Assembly (NCBI RefSeq): GCF_902459505.1
Contig: NC_047095.1
Coordinates: 116,003,380-116,067,379, forward strand
Reading direction: 5' to 3'
Length of the DNA: 64,000 bases
Origin: Geotrypetes seraphini
Lineage: Eukaryota; Chordata; Amphibia; Gymnophiona; Dermophiidae
Part shown: in pieces, positions 30,619-41,400 of the stretch
Layout: each line of letters starts with the position of its first letter
Numbering within the stretch: the first letter of the stretch is position 1
The notes under the pieces: generated by a model
The model's input: only the letters and a program-made list of their open reading frames with translations
Told to the model about the DNA's origin: nothing
Databases searched by the model: none
Position numbers and translations under genes: made by a program

Positions 30619-31116
30619 TTTAAGAACATAAGAAGTTGCCTCCGCTGAGGCAGACCAGAGGTCCATCTCGCACAGCGGTCTGCTCCCACGGCGGCCCATC
30701 AGGCTTATTACCTGAGCAGTGGTCCCTGATTAATTTTATAACTTGCCTCTATTCCTATCCCTATAACCTACCTCTACTCCTATCTGTACCCCTCAATCCC
30801 TTTGTCCTCCAGGTACCTGTCCAGACCTTCTTTGAAGCCCTGTAGCGTGCTCCTGCTTATCACATCTTCCGGTAGCGCGTTCCATGTATCCACCACCCTC
30901 TGGGTGAAAAAGAACTTCCTGGCGTTTGTTCTAAACCTGTCCCCCCTTTCAATTTCCCCGAGTGCCCCCTGGTACTTATGGTTCCCCATAATTTGAAAAA
31001 TCTGTCCCTGTCCACTTTTTCTATGCCCTTCAGGATCTTGAAGGTTTCTATCATGTCTCCTCTAAGTCTCCGCATCTCCAGGGAGAACAGCCCCGACTTC
31101 TTCAGTCTGTCAGGCT
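30619..31116 (-). mobile_element. CR1-type LINE 3' fragment
   Basis: Reverse copy starting taagaacataagaagttgcc. The - strand encodes RFRTNARKFFFTQRVVDTWN and MRRLRGDMIETFKILKGIEK. Confidence 0.8.
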
Positions 31117-31169
31117 TTTAGAGAACAAGACATTTCTCACCTTACTACCCCCCAATTCCAACTCGCTTC

Positions 31170-31330
31170 TACCCTGCCTACAAGAATAATAATAGTAATA
31201 ATTGTATTTTGTATACCGCCATGCCCAGGAAGTTCTAGGCGGTTTACAATTAATTGAAATACAAACAATGCAAATCATTAAAATCAACAAACCAACAGCT
31301 TAAAGCTAAGTATTCTTAGTACTGAATATA
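31170..31330 (-). mobile_element. LINE 3' tail (aat)n type
   Basis: aataataatagtaat ... gtataccgccatgccc ... ggcggtttacaatt, the reverse of the tail seen at 9240-9302 and 63180-63235. Confidence 0.6.
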
Positions 31331-31699
31331 TATTTATATAAAATTACAAACAAGTATAATACTAAAAAATATAAAGTGGTTCCAATGAGGAGTGGGAGCA
31401 TAAAGCCACACACTATGAGAGTAATTGAGTGTGTGGTGGCCCGCTGAGGAACCGTGAACAATTAATGAGTATAAAACTGAATGAAGGCAATTAATGCAGT
31501 GAGATAATTTCTCTCTGTAGAATTATATTTATAATATAAGAAAATACATACATGCCATAAAAGGAGAGTACAACAGTCTTAAAATAATATAATGATAAAA
31601 TATATTAAGAACTCGGCCTGTTAAATAATTGAGTTTTAATCTGCTTTCTAAAATCAAGATAAGAAGAGGCATCCAGCACAATTTGGGCGAGCCATGAAT

Positions 31700-32215
31700 A
31701 AATATACATAGAAACATGATGGCAGATAAAGGCCAAATCTGCCCATCATTCCAATCTGCCCATCCGCAGTACCCATTATCTCTTCCTCTAAGAGAGCCCA
31801 CGTGCCTATCCCAGGCCCTCTTGAATTCAGTCTCTGTCTCCATGCATCTACCACCCTTTCTGTAAAAACGTATTTCCTTAGATTATTCCTGAGCCTATCA
31901 CCTCTTAACTTCATCCTATGCCCCCTCATTCCAGAGCTTCCTTTCAAATGAGACTCGACTCATGCGCATTTACGCCACATAGGTACTTAAACGTCTCTAT
32001 CATATCTCCCCTCTTCCACCTTTCTTCCAAAGTACACAGATTGAGATCCCCATACGCCTTATGATGAAGGCCACACACCGTTTTAGTAACCTTCCTCTGG
32101 ACCGACTCCATCATTTTTATATCTTTTTGAAGATGCAGCCTCCAGAATTGCACACAATGTTCTAAATGAGATCTCACAAAAGTCTTATACAGGGGCATCA
32201 ATACACATTCAGAAA
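31700..32215 (-). mobile_element. CR1-type LINE 3' fragment
   Basis: Starts catagaaacatgatggcaga. The - strand encodes MRGHRMKLRGDRLRNNLRKY and SHLEHCVQFWRLHLQKDIKM, with frame breaks. Confidence 0.8.
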
Positions 32216-32689
32216 CCCCCCCCCCCCCCCACCTTTGAAGTCCATCACACCTATAAAGAAAACAAAAAAGGCAGCCTTTGTATGACTTTATTGAAGCTGA
32301 AGAGTACAATGACAATTTGCAAGGACAAACTCCTTCCAAATGGATTAATTTCCCCTCGTACTGTTAGGACCTATTTTCGCTGATCAAGAGTGGGGGAGAT
32401 GGGACAACGGAGGGATGCGTCACCTATCCATAAATAATTCCTGTCTCAATGTTCTTATCTGAATTGTTAAGTTTTTGGAAGGGACTGGAATTCCTGCACA
32501 CCCGTGACCTAGGGGGGATCTGAACCATTCCTCCCAAACTGGGACAGGTCAGGAGCCCTTTGCAGCTGGGACTTTGCTTTAGAACTAGGACACACAGAGG
32601 TGATTAATCAGTGCTGCTGCTTTTAGAGCTGGCTTAGCCAATCCTCATTCTGCATGCACATTTCTGTAGCTCCTACTGGTCTTAAGAGA

Positions 32690-32990
32690 AATTAAAAACT
32701 ATTAGAAGGTTACATAAACCCATATTTAGACACAAAGTTGACACTGGACAGATTAAAGCCAGTTGGGAAATGTTTGAGTTTTGATTAATGTGAATTGTTT
32801 TGTTGGTAGATGGTAGGGTGGGTGATATAATAGAAAGGGTATACAGCTGTGGTGGATGATATTGCTATGGTTTGGTGTGGGGGGCGGGTGGGGATATTTT
32901 CTATAAACGAGGATGACTGATGCTACATTGTGGCACATGTTGATTCTTTGTATTTTGTCAGTCATCAATAAAAAAAATTGTTTTGAACAT
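32690..32990 (+). mobile_element. L1-like 3' UTR fragment
   Basis: Non-coding, ends gtcagtcatcaataaaaaaa followed by ttgttttgaac. No RT coding remains. Confidence 0.5.
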
Positions 32991-35333
32991 CTAGCCAGTT
33001 GGGAACATCTCCCGTCTGATCAAGCCACCTGCCCAGATGAGCTTACCTATATGAAGTGCATGCTCGTTCTTGAATAAATCAGCTAGCCTCACTCTCACCC
33101 CACACCAAATATTCAGTCTCTCAGCCTCACCAGGAAGTGGTAAGTAGCTGCAGAATTCCACTCCAGGTTGTCAGTTTCCCCTACAAAGCTCTCAGGGACA
33201 AGCTCCACCCCCCCACCCCCCAAACACACACTACATGTAGATGTTCCTAGCACTTTGTATCTTTAGAATTTTTGTTCCAGTAAGAACGCTGTCTTGTACG
33301 TTTCATTCAAAAGGCCTAGGATGATATATATAAGTGGCCTATTAATTACTCCTGGCGGAATTCCGCACAAAAAAATGCAAAGGTTCTGCAAAGTTCATTT
33401 GTAGTGTTTGTATAGCATTCACCCATACTAAGGCCTGAAATTCCTTCCTGTCTTTTCCTTTCTCAAGCTCCAGCCTCCTCAGAACTGCAGTCCTGTTTCC
33501 CTTTAAAATCCCACTCCTCTCACACCCTGAATCCCTTTCCTGGGCCCTGTGATCTGTCATTTTTCCCTCTCTTCAATGGCTAAGAATCTCCTACTTCCTT
33601 CCCATCCCCTTTCTGGACTGGATCACTCTTCCTCTCTCTACCATCCCCCCACCCCCACTTGTAGGATCAGCATACATGTCCCCCCCTCCCCACCCCAGCA
33701 CCTCTCACTTGCATCCTGAATTCCTTCCCTGTGGTCTGGTATTTCTCTCCACTGGCCAAGCATCTCTTCCTCCCTTTCTATTCCCCTTTCTGGTCTGGGT
33801 CACTCCCCCTTTCCTAGTCCAGCATTCATGTCCCCTCCCTCCTTCCCCCCCCAAGGATCTAGCATCTCTCACTCCCCCCATGCGAATTGTCAAGACAGCA
33901 GCACAAAAGACAGCAGACTTCCACGCTGCACGAGTGCGGGAAACAACCCGGGCTACAGAAGGTCTGCACAAATTCTGCACTTCCTCATGTTTGTAAATGT
34001 ACATATATACATGCAAGCCCATAAAGTCACCCTTCAAATGCTTTTAACTAAATCTGTCTTAGAACCAAGGTTCCTATTCACAAAGCCTTAGCAAAAGCTT
34101 AGAGTAATTCTTGAAAAAGGGTGGTATTAGGCAAATACAAAAAAAAAAAAAAAGTCTGACCTTGTAACTTTTGTTCACCTTTCTCCCACCTCAAGAGCTG
34201 CATGCATTCTACAAAGTAGCCACAAGAGGGTGCTCTTGCATTACAACAGGCTTCCCCTCACCCAAACCTTTCATCCTAATTCCATCAGTCAAACCAGCAG
34301 AATCTTTTTTTTATTGCTATGTTTACACTATTACCCCCCCCCCCCACCCACACACCCACCATCTCCCCCCATATCAAGTAATTTTACTCCACTGGCTCAA
34401 TGGATTTTTCTTAGTTCTGTAAATAAAATTCTATTTTCCTTTTTCAAGTACATTTTCTGTACTATTCTGGTGGCTCAGGCTTGGGGATCTCATTAAATTT
34501 GGCGGTAGATGTGTTCATATCAGAAGGGACAGACTAAACTTGTTTTAATGATACTGGACAATTCTAACAGCATGGAAGAGTGATGGTAATGAAGCCAAAA
34601 TGACATGATGCCCTCTTCATGTCTCAAGTGTTATGCAGCTTACCATACCTGCCCAATACTCCTTCCTGTATATCAACTGTGCTTAGAAATACTACAGGTG
34701 GGGGAGGGGGGGCAATTTACCTGCAAAGATCCCTTCAAGATGCCAACAGGGAGAGTACAAGGGATTTGTCCTGAGAGGGACCTCCTGGATTCAAGGTAGG
34801 CTGGGTAGCATTTCCCACCACCTTCATGACTTATTTTCAGAGGGAAGGGCTCCAAGCTAAATGAATTCTCCCCCTCCCCTTTTTAAGAAGGGCCCCAGTC
34901 AGATATAGGTCTTTCTAATCTTGGTGAAACAAACTCAGTGTACTAGACACAAATAATTGAACAAAAACAACAGGCCGGGAAAGCTATAAGGAAAAACCTC
35001 GATCTAATCCTGCCTCCCTCTGGACCAGATTCATGTGCTGCTATGGAAGGGAAACCAGGACAGCAATATATCAGGGAACCAGATTCCTGTTTAAAAAAAA
35101 AAAAAAAAAAAAATATTTGTTTACACACCTCTACTTTATAGGAAAAATGTTTTTGAAGCCTCTGCATTTCAGCCTTGTCCTTCCCAAACTGTAGCCAGGA
35201 GCAGGGCGACAGCGTTCTGAAATCTATTTCTCTCTTTTCCATGCACAAGGATATTTTTCAGCAAAATAAATGGACCATTATCCCCCACCCCCACCCTAGC
35301 CCTGGAATCCTGGTCTGTACACATTAACATGGG
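32991..35333. other. Intergenic sequence and clic1 3' flank
   Basis: Mixed CT-rich and AT-rich sequence with no recognisable coding exon. Several open stretches (33676-34037, 34171-34496) are proline/cysteine-rich low-complexity translations and are not credible genes. The right 1 kb probably includes the clic1 3' UTR. Confidence 0.4.
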
Positions 35334-35495
35334 TCATTTTAATGCTTTCGCCACCAGCTCATAAGCGATCTCGATTTCCTGCGTGGCGGGACAGGTGCTG
35401 GAAAATTCTTCCTGCTCATAGGCGTTCTTCATGTAACGGTGTATACCCGTGAACTCAGCTGGGATCTTAAAGCCACGGTACTTCTCGCATACCAC
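35334..35495 (-). CDS. clic1: clic1 exon 6 and stop codon
   Basis: Acceptor tctccctag|GTGGTATG. 53 codons plus TGA encode [36 protein letters not shown] and [14 protein letters not shown]. The nearest downstream AATAAA on this strand is near 34311-34316, implying a 3' UTR of about 1 kb; that assignment is tentative. Confidence 0.96.
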   Translation of the reverse strand: MVCEKYRGFKIPAEFTGIHRYMKNAYEQEEFSSTCPATQEIEIAYELVAKALK

Positions 35496-38400
35496 CTAGG
35501 GAGAAAAGCAAAAGGACCTCTTTAGTATGCTTTGTAGCCTTGCCGCTTTTCAGCCTAACTAGTCACTATTCAGGTGGCAAAGGTGTTTTGTTTGGGGGTT
35601 TTAAAAAAAATTCTTACTACTGTCAGCTAAATTAGATCAAAATATTTAATGCCAGGCCACATCTGGGAACAGCCAGGAGACAGTACTAGCCTTCACGGGT
35701 CCCAACCAATATTCAGCTGGGGCCCAGATACCCAACTTAAGTGGATCCCAGCTGAATAAGAGGGTCTTTTACCCACCCCACCCCCGGTGGCATTGCACTG
35801 ATTTTTCTGATCCCACCTAACCCCTCTCCCCCATACAACCACCAACCCTGGAGCCCCAGGACCTATCCAGAGGTGATCACTAGTGTCTAGGGTGGGATGG
35901 GGATGCTGTCAGCTCTGGCTCTCAAAATGGCAGTATCTATCACGTGCTGTAACCTCATAGGGAGGGAGGGGGGGTCAGTCTTCTATATAAGGGCAGATCA
36001 GCCATGGTGAAAAATTGACTCCTAAGCACTTTGAGGAAGGGACATAAACTCAACTTATGGGTAATGAGCACCGAAGTGGGAGTGAGGGGTGCAGCAATTA
36101 GAGCTTCAGCCTCGGCACCCTGAGGTTGTAGGTTCGAATCCCGCACCGCTCCTTGTGACCCTGGCCCAAGTCACTTAATCCCCATCGCCCCAGGTACATT
36201 AGATAGAATGGGAGCCTACCGGGAGAGTTAGGAAAAAATGCTTGCGTACCTGAATAAATTGTAATCTCGCAGAGAATTGTAGGATATGCGGAATATAAAT
36301 TTTTAGAAAAAAAAAAAAAAAGAGTCAAATGCATTACCGTATTTTCACGTAGATAACACGCACCCATGTAAAACGTGCACACGGGTATAGCGCGCGGAAA
36401 ACACAAATTTATGTACAGAAATTTTTATATACCGCGCACACCCGTATACCGCACATGCTGCCCGACTCTCCTTTCCCCCTTGAAGTCCTGTCCCTACCCT
36501 GAAAGCCTGATGCCCCCCCCCCCCGACGTCCGATTCACCCCCCCACAGGACCGCTCGCACCCCCACCCCGAAGGACCGCTTGCACGCACCCGCACCCCCA
36601 CCCTGAAGGACCGCTCGCACCCCCACCCCAAAGGAGCGCTTGCACTCCCCCACCCCGAAGGACCGCTTGCACCCCCACCCGAAGGACCACTCGCACCCCC
36701 ACAGCCTCCCCCCCTCCCCCATGGAGAAGCTGTCTACCTTGTTTCCGGATGCCAGCGAGCCCAGCTGTTTCCTCTGCCGGTGGTCCCGCCCCTTCTCTGA
36801 GCCCTGCTGCGCTGCTTCCTCTTCTGGCGGTCCCGCCCTTTCTCTGACGTCAGAGAAAGGGCGGGACCGCCTGAAGAGGAAGCAGCGCAGCACAGGGCTC
36901 TGAGAAGGGGCAGGACCGCCGGCAGAGGAAGCAGCTGGGCTGGCATCCGGAAACAAGGTAGACAGCTTCTCCATGGGGGAGGGGGGGGAGGCTGTGGGGG
37001 TGCGAGCGGTCCTTCGGGTGGGGGTGCGAGCGCTCCTTCCGGGTGATGAATCGGGTGTTGTGGGGGGGGGGGGGGAACTATGTAAAAAAAATTTTGTACA
37101 ACGCGCTCACGCGTAAAAACCACGTATAACGCGCGCGTTATATGCGAGAAAATACGGTACTCTATCACCCTAGCCTTGGTCTCACCTGTACAATGTGGAG
37201 TTTAGGCAGAAGGTTGCAATCTGCCAGCGTCAACTCATCCCCATCCAGGAACTTGCGAAGCGACGTCGTCTCATCCTCGGCACTGTTCTCGTCGATCTCC
37301 TCCGGCAAGGGGGTGTGCAGGAAATCATCAAGAGCCCGTAGGGCTTTCAGAAGCCCCTTCTCCAAGTCTAATAGGGAGAAACACAGTCAGAGGGCATTAA
37401 GAGAGGAGTGGGAACCTCCTGGCCAGACTTTGCCCCAGCCTCGCTCTCCCCCTTGGCATCTCCAGAGCCCAGTTACACTCACTTGGGTTTAATTCTGGTC
37501 GACAGTTTTTGATGTACGCTGAAAATTTGGCAAAGACATCCATGCCAGCTGTGTTCGACTCTGGATTCTTAGGAGCAAGTTTGGGATATCTGAAGGGTGG
37601 TGCAAAGAAACATATGTGACTATGAGCAAGCCCACCCCCAAACGCACTGCTGATGTACCTCATTCCTTCCCCCCACAGCACCCCTTGCCATTTTAATACT
37701 AGAGACAAAAAGAGGTGCAAAGATCCTGCTATAGACTTCATTCCTGTTTCCCCCCTTCTATTGAAAGCACATTGGCTACCTGTACAACACAGAATCCTCT
37801 ATAATAAAACCCTAAGCGCGCCTGCGCAGTTAGGACGGCAAGATCCCTGCCACCGTGGTCTCTGGGTCAGTGCCGAATTCCATTTTCGAACACGGAGGCA
37901 GGGAACATGCCAGCGACTCCCCCCTCCCTCACCAACCACCGCCGCTGCTCCTCTTCAAAGCAGCCTGCTGAGGTTCGCGGCAGGCTGTAACGAACCTCGC
38001 AGGCCACTCTGCATCTCGGTAGCACGTTCTCTACGACGCACGGGATCGCTGGACAGGGGGAGCAGGAAAGGGGTGCTGCTGGACAGGGGGGAGGTAAAAG
38101 GAAGGGAGAAGGGCTGCTGCTGGACAGGGGGAGCAGGGAAGGGGTGCTGCTGGACAGGGGGGAGGTAAAAGGAAGGGAGAAGGGCTACTGTTGAACAGGG
38201 GGAGCAGGGAAGAGGTGCTGCTGGACAGGGGGGAGGTAACAGGAAGGGAGAAGGGATACTGCTGAAGAGGGGAAGCAGGCAAGGGGTGGTAGTGGACACG
38301 GGGGAGGTAAAATGTAACCATGGGTTATAAAATAAATATGTTATAGTTGACCCAGGGCAGGAGAGACCTGACAGAGGTTTTTTCCTCTAATATTTTAAAG

Positions 38401-41400
38401 TTAAAAGTTTTTTTTTGTTGTTGTCCAGCAAAGATAATGCTGTGTTTGCATGACTGATTGTTGCAATTCTAGACTGATGATGTAAGCAACAGGTCTGATG
38501 ACCTCATGTAGAAGTCATTAGTGCTGGGGAGGATTCTACAACTGCCAGGGAGAGCAACTCGGTGGTTATCAGTCTGGAAGACAGTGGATTATTGGCTAAT
38601 GTTAATTAAGTTCAAGACTGGCCTATTTTTGTGGCAAGGGCTGTGTTTGGTTATTTCACACAGTGATTTTCTCTGTCACTTTTGTGTTGAGGTGCAGAGC
38701 TCTTGTATTTAAATGGAATGTAGTAACAGTTAAATTAATTTTGTCCCAGTTAACGTTAAGAAAACAGGATAGAAAGAATCTTTTTGACGTTGTAAGTAGT
38801 GCTGAGGAAACATTTGTTGATGAGTTCTGGTTATTTATAAAAACCAGTTGTGAATTGGCGTGAATTCCGTCACTAAAATATTTTGGTTTAGATAACCATT
38901 TGATTTATAACCTTGGAGATAAGCCTATAGATTAAGATACATTGTGGGTGGGAAAAAGTTCAGGGAAATTTTAATTATCCATTTTTTCCTCTGGGTAGCT
39001 AGTCAAAAGTAAAGAAACAAAATATAATTTTCAGGGTGTCATAGGGTTTTGCTTCCTTTGGTTTTTTTTTTTTTAGTTAGGGAGTGGGTACTCCATTTAT
39101 TGAAGCTGAATCTCCAGAGAGGAAGAAGAAGTGCTGGTACCCAACGGCTCTGCAGAAAAAAAAAGAACAACTGAACCCTGTGAAAACAAAGTTTACACCT
39201 GGACCCTGTGAGGAAAAAATTATTTCAAAGAACTAAATTCTTTGAGGAAGATTTTATATGGAATCTTATTCTAAAGTTATATAGATATATACATTTTGTT
39301 AGATTTGTAAAAATAAACTAACAAAAACTTTTAGAACCAGTATTTTTTTTTAAAAGGTTTCATTTATTGTTCACCCAGTATCTTTTATTTAGGGTAGATT
39401 TTATATTTTATGCTAACTTTTCCCTCTTTTTAGAAACATTCTCACTTTGATTTATAAGGTAACCTGACTACAGAAGGTGAAGAGAGTGAGAATTGATAGT
39501 CAAAAAGGAAGGGAGAAGGCCTACTGCTGGACAGGGGGAGCAGGGAAGGGGTACTGCTGGACAGGGGGGAGGTAAAAGGAAGGGAGAAGGGCTACTGCTG
39601 AACAGGGGGAGCAAGGAAGAGGTGCTGCTGGATGGGGGAGGTAAATGGAAGGAAGAAAGGCTACTGCTGAACAGGGGGAGCAAAGAAGAGGTGCTGCTGG
39701 ATGGGGGGGAGGTAAATGGAAGGAAGAAGGGCTACTGCTGAACAGGGGGAGCAAGGAAGAGGTGCTGCTGGACAGGAGGGTGGAGGTAAATGGAAGGAAG
39801 AAGGGCTGCTGCTGGACGGGGGGAGCAGGCAAGGGTGGACAGCCGATGAAAGAGAGAGACAGAAAGAAAGACAGACACACATATTTATTCTGACGCAACC
39901 GGAAGTTGCGTCAGAGGAGAAGCTTCCGCCCACTCACACGTGAGTGCAGGCAGGCAGGCTTTGCCAGCTTCAGTAAGTTTCTTTAAGGTAAGGGGGAGGG
40001 AGATAGATTTGGCCTTAGGTAGGGAGGGGGCCTGCGCGCAATGGGTGACCGCATGCCTTCCCTCCCTTAACTGCGGGACAAGGCCATTCACCGCTCCACG
40101 GGGCAGTGGATGGCCTTGTCCCTGTGCCCGCAGTGAGCACTTCCCCCCCCCCACCCACCATTTCAGCGGGCTACCTGCGGGTAACTGCCATCATGTCATT
40201 CTCTACTCCTTACTATACCCTCCTTAAAATTAATTAACACCTTGAGAACTAATATTTTTGCCATCACCGCACCCTCCCTCTGGAATTCCTTACCTAACCA
40301 CTTACGTGTAGAGCAGTCATTAAGACAATTCAAATCAAAATGAAAAATGCTCTTATTCCAGGATGCTTTTGAATAATAACTATCCTTCTAAGGACTAATC
40401 AACTCTTTTTCATTTTTTCCCCCCCTTTCTCTGTTCTCTTTCTTTTAAAGATTATAGTTCTTGCCCTTTTCCCTGTTGTTTGGCGTTTGTCTTTATGTCA
40501 TGTCAAGACATCTGTTTTACTAACAATCCCCAAACGTCCTGCTTTGTTAATTTTATAACCTACATTTATTCTATCTGTACTGATTAGGCAGTATAAAATT
40601 TTAAACAAACAAAACAAAACAAAAAAAAACCCCAAAACAAAACCCTGCTATTCCAGTACTGAAATCCTTCTCCCTCCTGACGGACAACTATGCCGACACC
40701 TCATTCCTGCCCCACAGTAGAGAATGACACAGTGACAAAATTCATCACCGTTCCCGTCCCCGCAGATAACCGCGGGAAATAATCCCATGTCATTTTCTAG
40801 TGTCTATTTCAACCTCAGTCCTTCTACACCAGCATTCTTCAAAGCAAAGCTTGAGGGTCAGTGGTTGTGGCCTTTCATACTCTGATTCTTATGTGAGCCA
40901 AGGATAATGAAGCCATTGTGACATCACTGATGTGATTGGCTCTGATGTGTGGAATGAGGCATTATGACATCACAATATCTGCTCTGGATACCAGAGACTG
41001 TCATTCTCTAGTGTCTGTTTCAACCTCAGTCCTTCTACACCAGCATTCTTCAGAGCAAAGCTTGCGGGTCAGTGGTTGTGGCCATTCATACTCCGATTCT
41101 TCCCTCTCTCCTTAAAGAATGACATGAAGATGGTTTACCGCGGTTATCCACGGGGACGGGAACGGTGATGAATTTTGTCACCGTGTCATTCTCTACCCCA
41201 CAGCACCTCTTGCTACTCTAGTAAAAAGACCCACCCCCCCCATGCATCTCATGCCCATTCTGCAGCTCCTTCTTCCCAACAGCAGTTCATAGGAGGACTG
41301 CGCTATGCTCACGCACTTTGGGGGGCAGAGGGTTTCCTCCAGGAATTCTTCAATCTTATTTGTGTCTGTCCGTACCTCCCCTCCGTAGACCAGGAAGGGG

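Larger units (their letters stand above)
37798..39895 (+). mobile_element. Second Helitron, 3' end lost, containing a solo LTR
   Basis: 5' end TCTATAATAAAACCCTAAGC, then one arm of the palindrome found at 19988 (ctgctgaggttcgcgg) and a long minisatellite of gaagggagaagggctactgc units. The canonical hairpin plus CTAG is absent: at about 39895 the sequence switches into hAT-like DNA. Inserted in a CR1/L2-type LINE ([10 protein letters not shown] codons just upstream). Confidence 0.75.

Noticed and set aside
36110-36150. Possible tRNA gene (box B ggttcgaatcc)
   Set aside because: No cloverleaf could be folded; the flanking body and poly-A tail identify a tRNA-derived SINE.
36345-36974. 209-codon open stretch on the - strand
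   Set aside because: Translation of a C-rich minisatellite and palindrome in the CCGTATTTTC element; repeats such as [11 protein letters not shown] arise from the repeat unit.
37653-38168. 171-codon open stretch starting with MYLIPSPHS
   Set aside because: Crosses a LINE fragment, a Helitron end and the minisatellite; not a gene.
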